In this document: positions 34,285 through 42,566 of the stretch, piece after piece
Numbering within the stretch: the stretch's first letter is position 1
How the letters are laid out: each line of letters begins with the position of its first letter
NCBI GenBank assembly: GCA_900769705.1
Contig: CAAGHP010000013.1
Location: forward strand, 124,001-188,000
DNA length: 64,000 bases
Source of the DNA: Alphaproteobacteria bacterium
Lineage (GTDB): Bacteria > Pseudomonadota > Alphaproteobacteria > RF32 > CAG-239
Direction of reading: 5' to 3'
Program-made: the position numbers and the translations under genes
The notes under the pieces: model-generated
The model's input: the letters and a program-made list of their open reading frames with translations, nothing else
The model's database searches: none
Told to the model about the DNA's origin: nothing

Positions 34285-35166
34285 ATGAAGAATTTAGCTT
34301 ATTTATTTTTAATTTTTGGCATTGTGTCCTGTGGTGCCGATAATAATACGATTATTACGGAAAAATTAACCGAGACGCAGAGCAGCGATATTGCAAAAAT
34401 TGAAGTTACGGCAGAATATCCGAAAACCGGAGATGAATATGTTTTAAATGCTGTTCGCAGGCAAGTTGCCGATATGTTGCTGCCGAATTATCAAGGCAGT
34501 TTGGTTGACGGGCGGGCGATATTAAAACAATTTGTACAAAAAGAAAGTTCCGAACTGACGCCTGAAGGATATGTGCCGGAAGCGCCGTATACTTACACCG
34601 CCGATATCAGTGTAGCGGCTCAGACTCCGAATTTTATAACTATTGAAAAAAATGCTTATGTCTATACCGGCGGCGCACATGGGATGCCTATGTGGCAGGC
34701 TGTTACCGTAAATAAAAATGACGGGCAGCTGATAAATGACAATATTTTGAACGACAATGTAAATTCCTATAATTTCAAACAGCTTTTGAAACAAGGTGTT
34801 ACGACATATTTTACAACCTTAAAAGGCGCAGTTTATCAATGTGAATTTCAGCCGCAAAAGTTGTCGGAAGAGGTATTTGCCGATTATGACGTCAATAATT
34901 TGCCGCTGCCGGTTACTAAGCCATTTTTGACAGATAGCGGCGTCGGTTTTGCCTATATGCAATATGAACTTGCCAGCTATGCCGACGGAATGATTGCATT
35001 TGTAATTCCATACGCAAAAATGCAGCCGTATATGACATCAAAAGCTTGGAGTTTGGTTGAGCAAAAGCAAAATGATAATGCCGAAATTTCGGCTTTTGTG
35101 AGTGAAAATTTGACGACGGAATATCAAAAATATTCAGCTATGCCGGAACACAAGGCTTGTGAATAA
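34285..35166 (+). CDS. DUF3298/DUF4163-type lipoprotein
   Basis: The 293-aa protein begins with a lipoprotein signal (LAYLFLIFGIVSCGADNN, lipobox VSC). The mature part has the DUF4163/DUF3298 layout seen in RsiV and PdaC C-termini, including VYTGGAHGMP and the beta-rich VNKNDGQLINDNIL and ASYADGMIAFVIPYAKM. It is expected in the periplasm, anchored in a membrane. RsiV-type domains bind lysozyme, but that role is not shown here. RBS AAAGGAG is strong, and a terminator follows at 35172. Confidence 0.82.
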   Translation: MKNLAYLFLIFGIVSCGADNNTIITEKLTETQSSDIAKIEVTAEYPKTGDEYVLNAVRRQVADMLLPNYQGSLVDGRAILKQFVQKESSELTPEGYVPEAPYTYTADISVAAQTPNFITIEKNAYVYTGGAHGMPMWQAVTVNKNDGQLINDNILNDNVNSYNFKQLLKQGVTTYFTTLKGAVYQCEFQPQKLSEEVFADYDVNNLPLPVTKPFLTDSGVGFAYMQYELASYADGMIAFVIPYAKMQPYMTSKAWSLVEQKQNDNAEISAFVSENLTTEYQKYSAMPEHKACE

Positions 35167-35171
35167 AGCGC

Positions 35172-35211
35172 AAAAACAATCCGTCTGTTATAAAAACAGG
35201 CGGATTGTTTT
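35172..35211. terminator. Bidirectional terminator
   Basis: AACAATCCG.CTGT pairs with ACAG.CGGATTGTT, with A/T-runs on both sides, between the converging lipoprotein and hydG genes. Confidence 0.8.
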
Positions 35212-35229
35212 GTTAAATCTTCGTGAAAG

Positions 35230-36660
35230 CTAAAAGTAAAAGTCATTTCCTTGATTGTTGCGAATTTTATCCAGTCTTTCGCGGATAGCATCGGCAAGTT
35301 TAGGCGGAAATGTTTTCAGTTCCTGCTCAATCAGCTTTTCGCCAATGGCTTTGGTTTCTGCCGAAGCATAATCGGTTATAAATTCTTCTAAAGTCATAAG
35401 CGCATTAGGATGACAGCAGTTGTGGATTTGCTTGGCTTTGCAAAGTTCCATGAAGCGGTCGCCTGTGCGTCCGGAACGATAGCATGCGGTGCAGAAACTC
35501 GGTACATAGCCCAGCCGCATCAGCCAGTTAATAACTTCATCCAGCGAACGGGTATCTTCTACCTCAAACTGTTCGGAACGCTCATTATCAGCTTCTGGTT
35601 TTGCATAGCCTCCGACAGAAGTTTTAGAGCCGCCGGAGATTTGCGAGATACCAAGCTTAAGAACCTGTTCGCGCGTTGTTTGACTCTCGCGGGTAGAAAC
35701 AATCATACCGGTATAAGGCACAGCAATGCGGATTAAAGCTACGATTTTAGCAAAGACACTATCAGGTACGCAGTTGCTGAATTGGCTTGGGTCAATATCA
35801 TCGGCAGAACGTAGGCGAGGAACACTGATGGTGTGAGGCCCGACCCCGAAAACAGCTTCTAAATGTTCGGCATGCATAAGTAAGCCGCAAAACTCATAAC
35901 GATAGGTTGATAAGCCGAACAATACACCCAGCCCAACATCGTCAATACCGCCTTGCATTGCTCTGTCCATGGCTTCGGTGTGCCAATTATAGTTATGTTT
36001 TGGGCCTTGTGGATGCAGCTGTTCATAAGATTCTTTGTTATAGGTTTCCTGAAACAGAATGTAGGTGCCGATACCGGCTTTGTGCAGCTTAGCATAATTT
36101 TCCACTGTGGTGGCGGCAATATTGACATTGACGCGGCGGATTGCTCCGTTTTTGTGCTTGATGCCGTAAATGGTTGCAATGCTTTCCAAAACATATTCAA
36201 TCGGGTTGTTTACCGGATCTTCTCCCAATTCCAGTGCTAAGCGCTTATGTCCCATATCCTGCAAGGCAATAACTTCCTGACGGATTTCATCCTGTGTCAT
36301 TTTTTTGCGAAAGATGTGCTTGTTTTTAACATGATAAGGGCAGTAAACACAGCTGTTTATACAATAGTTGGAAAGATAGAGCGGAGCAAAAAGCACAATG
36401 CGGTTGCCGTAGTAATCTTGTTTGATTTTTTCAGCCAGCGCAAAAATTTCCGCCTCAATTTCCTGATTGTCGCACGCCAGCAAAACCGAAGCTTCGCGGT
36501 GTGTCAGACCTTTTTCCTGCTTAGCTTTGTCAAGAATTTGACGCACTAAAGCCAGATTGCCTTTGTTTTGGTCGGCATAGTCCAAAGCTCCGCAGATTTC
36601 ATCATGTGAAATAAATTCTTCTGCTTTGGATGATTTCGGATTATAAGCAAATTTTTCCAT
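35230..36660 (-). CDS. hydG: [FeFe]-hydrogenase maturase HydG
   Basis: HydG is a radical SAM tyrosine lyase that makes the CO and cyanide ligands of the [FeFe]-hydrogenase H-cluster. The 476-aa protein has the CINSCVYC (CX3CX2C) radical SAM site, and at the C-terminus the second-cluster cysteines in SFCTACYRSGRTGDR ... CC, the CX2C-type ligands that distinguish HydG from ThiH. The start lacks a Shine-Dalgarno sequence and has the context TTCATTATG. HydE, HydF and the hydrogenase are not in this window. The gene indicates hydrogen metabolism under anoxia. Confidence 0.92.
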   Translation of the reverse strand: MEKFAYNPKSSKAEEFISHDEICGALDYADQNKGNLALVRQILDKAKQEKGLTHREASVLLACDNQEIEAEIFALAEKIKQDYYGNRIVLFAPLYLSNYCINSCVYCPYHVKNKHIFRKKMTQDEIRQEVIALQDMGHKRLALELGEDPVNNPIEYVLESIATIYGIKHKNGAIRRVNVNIAATTVENYAKLHKAGIGTYILFQETYNKESYEQLHPQGPKHNYNWHTEAMDRAMQGGIDDVGLGVLFGLSTYRYEFCGLLMHAEHLEAVFGVGPHTISVPRLRSADDIDPSQFSNCVPDSVFAKIVALIRIAVPYTGMIVSTRESQTTREQVLKLGISQISGGSKTSVGGYAKPEADNERSEQFEVEDTRSLDEVINWLMRLGYVPSFCTACYRSGRTGDRFMELCKAKQIHNCCHPNALMTLEEFITDYASAETKAIGEKLIEQELKTFPPKLADAIRERLDKIRNNQGNDFYF

Positions 36661-36991
36661 AATGAATATATTAAAAATGAAACATCAAAATAAAAAATAC
36701 GGCATTAAGATAGCACGGTATTTTCCTGTTTGCAATGTTAAATTTTTTATTCGGAGCCTAAAAGCTATATATTTATGCAGGAACGTACAATTATATAAGT
36801 ATTGCGGTGATTAGTTAATAAATTAAATTATTTATGCGGTACAACTTTGGTACATTTTCGGTACAATTTTATTTAATTTTAGGCAATTTTAAGCGATTTT
36901 AAGCAACTTTAGACAATTTTATTAAATAATTTTTAATATAAAATATCATTTAGATAAACAAAAAAGCCTTGATTTTTCAAGGCTTTAACAT
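36661..36991. repeat. Intergenic region with degenerate 10-11-bp tandem repeats
   Basis: The hydG upstream region contains about eight degenerate units between 36839 and 36930: GGTACAACTTT, GGTACATTTTC, GGTACAATTTT, then ATTTAATTTT, AGGCAATTTTA, AGCGATTTTA, AGCAACTTTA, GACAATTTTA. The period matches one turn of helix with phased T-tracts, so the DNA is probably curved. At the right end, AAAGCCTTG/CAAGGCTTT (36962-36987) is the terminator of tRNA-Gln. Confidence 0.55.
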
Positions 36992-37065
36992 TGGCTGCTT
37001 CACCTGGACTCGAACCAAGATTGACGGAGTCAGAATCCGCTGTCCTACCATTAGACGATGAAGCA
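36992..37065 (-). tRNA. tRNA-Gln (CTG)
   Basis: A 74-nt cloverleaf including encoded CCA: acceptor TGCTTCA/TGAAGCA, anticodon loop TTCTGAC (anticodon CTG), T-arm GGTTCGAGTCC. The promoter TTGACA-N17-TAATAA lies upstream on the minus strand (about 37086-37114). Confidence 0.93.
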
Positions 37066-37183
37066 ATTATCTTCAAACAACGTGCTATTATTAAGACAAT
37101 TTTTTTTACTTGTCAAATACTTTTACAAAAAATTCTTCACTTTTATAAAATCTATGCTACATTACAAAACAGGAGAAAAAATT

Positions 37184-37564
37184 ATGGTTAAAAAATCTTT
37201 TTTGCAAAATATTTGGAATGTGATTGTAGGTGTTGATAATTCTGCTAAACAGCAGAAAATCTCGGTGTCTCAGGCTGAAACTTTGCAGAAAAATTATTTG
37301 GAAAGTCAAAAAAAAGCTGCTCAGCTCACGGAATATCCGCCTTATATTGATGTTGCCCGTCAGCTTTTTTCAGAAAAAAATGAAATTTTCAGAGCGGCAG
37401 TTTTTTATTTGGGCCGAATTGCCGAAAATGAAGGCAAATATGCCGAGCCGATTGTTAAAATTATGCAGCAATACGCCGCAACCGCAAAAAGAAATCCGGA
37501 AGATATGGAATATTTGGCTGCTCAAATCAATCAAATAGAAAAAAATATTCATTTTAATATCTGA
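37184..37564 (+). CDS. Hypothetical helical protein, 126 aa
   Basis: ATG 37184 follows AGGAGA; the longer open frame overlaps the tRNA promoter and is not used. The protein is helical and soluble (MVKKSFLQNIWNVIVGVDNS at the start, then YIDVARQLFSEKNEIFRAAV and IAENEGKYAEPIVKIMQQYA), which resembles a TPR-like or four-helix fold. No family recognised. It precedes cspA. Confidence 0.65.
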   Translation: MVKKSFLQNIWNVIVGVDNSAKQQKISVSQAETLQKNYLESQKKAAQLTEYPPYIDVARQLFSEKNEIFRAAVFYLGRIAENEGKYAEPIVKIMQQYAATAKRNPEDMEYLAAQINQIEKNIHFNI

Positions 37565-37610
37565 TTTTTTTCATAGACTCCTTGAATTGCTTTTTTTAAT
37601 GATTACTTAC

Positions 37611-37661
37611 ATTGTTGTGAAAAAAAATATGAACGTTTTAACAACTAACTGAGGAGTAATT
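37611..37661 (+). promoter_or_regulatory. cspA leader with TTGTTGTGAAA element
   Basis: The short leader holds TTGTTGTGAAA, the same word as the apex of two hairpins downstream of cspA (38152 and 38259), and then GAGGAG before the ATG. It may be a binding site shared by cspA RNA and the downstream RNA, perhaps for the cold-shock protein itself. Confidence 0.35.
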
Positions 37662-37868
37662 ATGTCTACCGGAACTGTAAAATGGTTTAACACCCGTAAA
37701 GGGTATGGTTTTATTCAGCCTTCTTTTGGCGGAAAAGATGTTTTTGTGCACATTACAAAACTGGAAGAAATAGGGGTGCGTCGCCTGTATGAAGGGCAAA
37801 AAGTGGGATACGAATTGTATGATGACAGAGGCAGAATCGCTGCCGGAAGCATAAAAATTTTAAGCTGA
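37662..37868 (+). CDS. cspA: Cold-shock protein, CspA family
   Basis: A 68-aa single cold-shock domain that binds single-stranded RNA and DNA. RNP1 is KGYGFIQP and RNP2 DVFVHI, preceded by the family start TGTVKWFN. Length is normal. GAGGAG precedes the ATG. It ends in TGA, supporting TGA as a normal stop here. A strong promoter and a series of hairpins follow. Confidence 0.96.
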   Translation: MSTGTVKWFNTRKGYGFIQPSFGGKDVFVHITKLEEIGVRRLYEGQKVGYELYDDRGRIAAGSIKILS

Positions 37869-37887
37869 TAATTTGACTGAAATACTT

Positions 37888-38358
37888 GACAATTAAAAAG
37901 CGGCGTGTTACATTTACGTCACTTTTTAATTTTTTATATATTTATTTTGTGAGGTTAATAAATTTAGTTAAGAATACCGGTCGGTTTGTTGTCACGGACT
38001 TTTAAAACAAATCGGGAGAAAAGTATTTCTTGTGCCATACCCATTGCGAAATGCGGTTTGGTTTTGACTGAATTGGAATAGATTATATATTGCTAAAAAC
38101 GTGATGGACTTAAGAATGTCTTTTTAAAGGTTGATTATGATTTCCATTTCGGCTGCTGCTCTGTTGTGAAATATGGCAGCAGTGTTTTTGAGTAATATAC
38201 AATAACTTTAATTAAACATTAGTTGTGTGCGAGTCATACTGTAATTATCATAATTAGTTTCTACCCTGTTGTGAAACACGGTAGAAGCATTTTTATTAAA
38301 GTTATCTTTAAGATATTTTAAAACTTCCCGCTTTTATAAAAGGCCGGAAGTTTTTTTT
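37888..38358 (+). ncRNA. Candidate multi-hairpin noncoding RNA region downstream of cspA
   Basis: TTGACA (about 37889) and TACATT are 17 bases apart and make a good promoter with no protein gene until 38435. The transcript would hold CGGTTTGTT/AACAAATCG (about 37980-38015), a hairpin CTGCTGCT-c-TGT-tgtgaa-ATA-t-GGCAGCAG followed by T5 (38152-38188), a second hairpin TTCTACC-c-TGT-tgtgaa-ACA-c-GGTAGAA followed by T5 (38259-38294), and a terminator AACTTCC/GGAAGTT plus eight T (38321-38358). The two hairpins share apex and layout but have unrelated stems. Confidence 0.55.
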
Positions 38359-38434
38359 GTGACATAATTTTTTAGCGTTGATTTTTCGGCAAGTGCGTGA
38401 TATTTTGAAAAAAATTATTTTTACGGAGCCTGCA

Positions 38435-41299
38435 ATGAAATACAGTTATTTTTTAGCACCATTGGTTTTGAATATTGTTGCACCGGCTTTGGCGGCTGAT
38501 AAGGAAATTCAGCTGACCAATCCTGATGATTTGCTTTTTACGGAAAAAGATGGTTTGGAAACTGTTTATCTTAAAGACGGCAGTCCATTTTCAGGGGCTG
38601 TGCGTAAAAAAGACAAAGAGGGACGGACAATTACCTATTTTTATCGAAACGGGTTGCGCAACGGCGTGATTACGGCAAATTTTGAAGACGGAAAACTGGA
38701 ATTTGAAGTCACTTATCATAAAGGTGTTAAGAATGGCGAAGAAATATATTTTTATGAAAACGGCAATCCTAAATTTAAAAAAACTTACAAAAATAATGTG
38801 CTTGACGGTGAAGAAGTGTTGTTTTATATGAACGGCAAACCCAAAGTACAAAATTATTATCTGGACGGTAAGCTTGACGGTGAAACCATTTATTTTGATG
38901 AAAACGGCAATCAAATTAAAATTGAACATTATAAAGCCGGTGTAAAAAACGGGGTGGAACGTATTATTGCAGATAATATTTTGGCTGAAGAAACTAATTA
39001 TATTGACGGAGTACCGGATGGAATCAGCAAAAAATATAATAAAGACTATCAGACAGATGAAATAATTTATAAAAACGGTAAAAAAAACGGAATTTCCAAG
39101 CACTTCAATGCAGACGGCAGTATTATTGAAATGCCGTATAAGGACGATTTGAAAAGCGGAGTGGGAATTGCCTATTATCCTGACCAAAAAATAGCCAATC
39201 GTGCTGAATATTGGAATGATGAAAAAAACGGCATGAGCGAGAGTTTTTATAAAAACGGCAGACACAAGCTGATAGAAACATACAAAAACGGAAAATTAGA
39301 AGGCGTTTCACGGCTTTTTGACAAGGACGGCGCGCTGAAGAGTGTCCACTATTATGTTGACGGAATGGATCTGGCGGCGGTTAATCTTGAACAAGATGCG
39401 GATTTGCAAAATATTGCAGCGGCAAATCGTTTGGGGCAAATCAGCAAATATGTGTCCAAGAAAAATTATTGGTATCAGATTCTGTGGCTTGCGCTCAATA
39501 CCGAAGATACCGAACTTTTACGGAGTTTGGAAAAAAATATGAAAATGTACGGCGCCGAATTAGATGATTTGGCAGTATATCAGCGCGAAAGCAAAACCAG
39601 ATTTGCGGAATATAATCGTCGTTTGTTTTTTGGTTTGACTCCGCTCAGTTATGCCGTAGATTTGGATGCTCCGGTTGAAATTTTGCAGAATTTTGCTACG
39701 TCAGGACAAATAAACACTCAAAATCCGCGCGGCGGCACAGCTTTGCAAGAGGCAGTTCGGCTAAATAACTTGGAGCTGGTTAAGTTTTTGCTTTTGCATA
39801 ATTCAGATGTAAAAAATCCGCAGAATATCAATATTTTTGTGCAGGCTGTGATGGAAAATGTGCGTATTGATATTTTGGAAGAGCTGCTAAAAAACGGGGC
39901 AGATGCTGAAGCTGCTGCTAAAAACGGCAAAACGGCTGCTGTTTATGCGGTGGAAAAAAACGATGTGGTTTTATTGGAACTGTTGAAAAAATATCAGGTG
40001 GATTTGCAAGCCGTGCAGCCTGACGGTAAAAATTTACTGTTTTATGCGGTGACGCAAAAATGCAGACCTGAGGTTATAGATATTCTGCTTGCGGCAAAAT
40101 TAGATGTGAACCAAAAGGATAAAAACGATAATTTTTTGTTGCTGGAAGCTCTAAAATCTAAAGATACGGCTTTAGTTGAAAAATTGCTGCAAAATGGAGC
40201 GGATGTGAATATGGCCGATGCGAACGGAGAAAGTGCGGTGTCTTATGTTTTGGAAAATCCGGTTGATGAGTATACTGTGCAAAAAATATTGTCGGATAAG
40301 GTCGATTATTCCAAACTGTTCGGCAAAAAACGGCAGACATTGTGGCAGCTGGCGGCCGAGGCGAAAAAGTATGATTTGCTGAAACAGATATTTGATAAGA
40401 CAGGCGGCGTAGATAAGCCTGATGCCAAAAATGTTATTCCTTTGCAAACTTTATTATCGGAGCAGGAAAATGCAACGCCGGAGCTGGAAAGTTTGATGCT
40501 TAGCTATGTTACTCCGGAGTGGCTGAATCAACATAATGACTATTTGCAGCAGGTTTTGGCGCTGAAAAATCTGACAATGTGGCAAAAGTTGATAAGTATC
40601 GGTTTCAATCCGGATATAAAAGATAAAAAAGGAGCGGAATTTGTACTGCAGCTGGTGCAGAAGCATTATGAACTGCCGTGGCTAGAGGAGTTGGAAAAGC
40701 TCAATCCGAATTTGAATATTACAGATTCCACCGGCAAAACTTTATTGCAATATGCTATAGACGACAATAATGCCGAACTGGCAGAAAATTTGCTGGAACA
40801 CGGAGTAGCAGTTAATGTTGTAAATTCAAATTATTTGGCTGAACTGAAATATAACCAACCGGAAATTACTGCGCTTTTGCTGGCTCACGGTGCGGATACG
40901 TCATATATAACAGCGTCGGGACAAACCTTGTTAATGGCGGCTGTACAAAATTTGAATGTGACTTTGGTTGAATATTTGCTGAAAAACGGCGCTGATGTTT
41001 CGGTGCGTGATAAAGATGGAAATACGATGTTGTTTTATGTGGCGGAAGCCTTGAAAAATCGGCAGAATTTAGCTGAAGATGAGTTGCTGGCAGGAATTAA
41101 GCGCATTATGGAATTGTTTGCGCAAAACGGTGTTGATGTAAATGTGCAAAACGGTAACGGTGAAACGTTGCTGATTAGTTTAGCTAAAGAAAAATCGCCA
41201 TATTATTCGCAGCTTTTGCAAATTTTGACAGAGCAGGGGCTGGATGCCGGCTTGAAAGACCAATATGGTAAGACCGCTGCAGATTATTTTCAAAAATAA
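38435..41299 (+). CDS. Exported MORN-like and ankyrin repeat protein, 954 aa
   Basis: ATG 38435 follows GGAG and starts a signal peptide (MKYSYFLAPLVLNIVAPALA, cleavage after ALA). Residues about 50-310 hold about ten MORN-variant repeats of YwqK type (KNGEEIYFYENGNPKFKKTY, LDGETIYFDENGNQIKIEHY). Residues about 400-954 hold ankyrin repeats (GGTALQEAVRLNNLELVKFL, GADVNMADANGESAVSYVL, GQTLLMAAVQNLNVTLVEYL). Such pairing is typical of envelope or host-interaction proteins. It should reach the periplasm or beyond. It is closed by a terminator at 41314. Confidence 0.85.
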   Translation: MKYSYFLAPLVLNIVAPALAADKEIQLTNPDDLLFTEKDGLETVYLKDGSPFSGAVRKKDKEGRTITYFYRNGLRNGVITANFEDGKLEFEVTYHKGVKNGEEIYFYENGNPKFKKTYKNNVLDGEEVLFYMNGKPKVQNYYLDGKLDGETIYFDENGNQIKIEHYKAGVKNGVERIIADNILAEETNYIDGVPDGISKKYNKDYQTDEIIYKNGKKNGISKHFNADGSIIEMPYKDDLKSGVGIAYYPDQKIANRAEYWNDEKNGMSESFYKNGRHKLIETYKNGKLEGVSRLFDKDGALKSVHYYVDGMDLAAVNLEQDADLQNIAAANRLGQISKYVSKKNYWYQILWLALNTEDTELLRSLEKNMKMYGAELDDLAVYQRESKTRFAEYNRRLFFGLTPLSYAVDLDAPVEILQNFATSGQINTQNPRGGTALQEAVRLNNLELVKFLLLHNSDVKNPQNINIFVQAVMENVRIDILEELLKNGADAEAAAKNGKTAAVYAVEKNDVVLLELLKKYQVDLQAVQPDGKNLLFYAVTQKCRPEVIDILLAAKLDVNQKDKNDNFLLLEALKSKDTALVEKLLQNGADVNMADANGESAVSYVLENPVDEYTVQKILSDKVDYSKLFGKKRQTLWQLAAEAKKYDLLKQIFDKTGGVDKPDAKNVIPLQTLLSEQENATPELESLMLSYVTPEWLNQHNDYLQQVLALKNLTMWQKLISIGFNPDIKDKKGAEFVLQLVQKHYELPWLEELEKLNPNLNITDSTGKTLLQYAIDDNNAELAENLLEHGVAVNVVNSNYLAELKYNQPEITALLLAHGADTSYITASGQTLLMAAVQNLNVTLVEYLLKNGADVSVRDKDGNTMLFYVAEALKNRQNLAEDELLAGIKRIMELFAQNGVDVNVQNGNGETLLISLAKEKSPYYSQLLQILTEQGLDAGLKDQYGKTAADYFQK

Positions 41300-41313
41300 A
41301 CACGTAGGCTGCA

Positions 41314-41351
41314 CAAAAAAACACGTCTGCGGTTAGGTCAGACGTGTTTTT
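41314..41351. terminator. Bidirectional terminator
   Basis: AAACACGTCTG pairs with CAGACGTGTTT across a CGGTTAGGT loop, with T-runs on both strands, between converging genes. Confidence 0.85.
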
Positions 41352-41362
41352 CTTATGAGCTG

Positions 41363-41857
41363 TTAAAGCTTTTTCGGAATTAAGGCGCGTAATCTTCGAA
41401 TCAAATCAGGATCAGAAGAAAAGCAGATACCTGCGCAGAATAAAAAAGAAAGCGTCATTTTTTTGCGCTGTCTGTTTTTGAGGTATTTGTTAAGCGCAAC
41501 AATCCATTCTTTGTATTGCATTCTGTTTGTTACATTATATAACAAAAAGACCTCGCCCTTAGGGTTGTTGAATTCGCGCATAACCACGATGTTGTCACCG
41601 GCTTCAAGTTCCTTGCTGCTGTTAATGTATTTATTCGGATATTTATCCGAAACTGAAGGATACAAACGAAAGCCCAGAGTACCGTCAGGTTTTTGACAGA
41701 ACGTATTGAAGTTATAGGCAACATCATGAATCTCATGAACAGCAGGGTTGATAGCCAAATAAAGGGAAGCAACCGAAGCTGCAGCCATTACTTTACCATA
41801 GTTAGGAAGTCTACGCACTGCGCGGTAGAAATCCAAAGTAAGTTTCTTAAAATCCAT
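41363..41857 (-). CDS. Hypothetical protein, 164 aa
   Basis: No family recognised. One weak hydrophobic segment near residues 22-40 (VMAAASVASLYLAINPAV) could anchor it in the inner membrane. The central region is beta-rich with DKYPNKYINSSKELEAGDNI, and the C-terminus is basic. The start ATG has no Shine-Dalgarno sequence (GTTATTATG). It is a single gene between two terminators. Confidence 0.6.
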   Translation of the reverse strand: MDFKKLTLDFYRAVRRLPNYGKVMAAASVASLYLAINPAVHEIHDVAYNFNTFCQKPDGTLGFRLYPSVSDKYPNKYINSSKELEAGDNIVVMREFNNPKGEVFLLYNVTNRMQYKEWIVALNKYLKNRQRKKMTLSFLFCAGICFSSDPDLIRRLRALIPKKL

Positions 41858-41980
41858 AATAACAAAAAATTAAAAGGTAAGACACAAAAATTGCTAATTA
41901 CTGTTTATGTAATATTATTTTTGTATATTTGTCAAGATATTTATGCGGAATTATGCAATAAAATGATGAACAGCTCAAAA

Positions 41981-42027
41981 AATACCCCCTGAACAGATGG
42001 ATTTTAAACATCGGAACAGGGGGTATT
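41981..42027. terminator. Perfect 11-bp inverted repeat, probable terminator
   Basis: AATACCCCCTG and CAGGGGGTATT are perfect inverses separated by 25 bases. It lies just downstream of the autotransporter remnant on the minus strand and probably ended that gene. Confidence 0.6.
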
Positions 42028-42037
42028 ATCCGCAGAT

Positions 42038-42208
42038 TTAGAAATTATATTTCAAATCCAGAGTGGCGTTGGTGCGGTATTCGCTGTCAATGTAGGACAT
42101 CAAATTGCCCAGCAGCGACAGTTTACCTTGCGTAAATTCAAAGCCGGTGCGAACCACAGCGCGATTGTCCGTACGTTTTTCATCACGAACCGTAAATGAA
42201 CCGTCCAT
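42038..42208 (-). pseudogene. C-terminal remnant of an outer-membrane beta-barrel protein
   Basis: The minus-strand frame of 56 residues ends TLDLKYNF at TAA. It alternates hydrophobic and polar residues (RAVVRTGFEFTQGKLSLLGN) and ends in a terminal phenylalanine, as in autotransporter barrels where the last strand directs BAM insertion. Upstream in frame lies a stop, and no signal peptide or passenger remains, so it is the tail of a deleted gene. Confidence 0.6.
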
Positions 42209-42241
42209 TCCGTATATTTATGTATATTAGATGGGGAAAAT

Positions 42242-42279
42242 TAAAAAGGATTATGATTTCTCATAACCCTTTGATTTTT
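42242..42279 (-). terminator. Terminator of tRNA-Thr
   Basis: On the minus strand AAAGGGTTATGA pairs with TCATAATCCTTT around a short loop and is followed by a T-run. Confidence 0.7.
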
Positions 42280-42281
42280 AA

Positions 42282-42357
42282 TGGTGCCGACAGAGAGACT
42301 TGAACTCCCGACCCACTGATTACAAATCAGTAGCTCTACCAACTGAGCTATGTCGGC
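42282..42357 (-). tRNA. tRNA-Thr (TGT)
   Basis: A 76-nt cloverleaf with encoded CCA: acceptor GCCGACA/TGTCGGC, anticodon loop TTTGTAA (anticodon TGT), T-arm GAGTTCAAGTCTC. The promoter TTGACA-N17-TATAAG lies upstream on the minus strand (about 42373-42402). Confidence 0.95.
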
Positions 42358-42566
42358 AACACAACTGAAAAGACTTATACACTACCGTTTTTAGCTTGTC
42401 AATAATTTTTTTAGGCAATTATGAAAAATTTTTTGCAACTGTTTGAAAGTTATATTTTGCACCGGTGTTGATGACAGTAAAAAACATAGGCGAGGTTTCA
42501 AAAGGGTGGGGCTTTGGGGATAAAAAAACTTCCGCCATTGGATAATGGGGAAGTTTTTTGTTTAGT

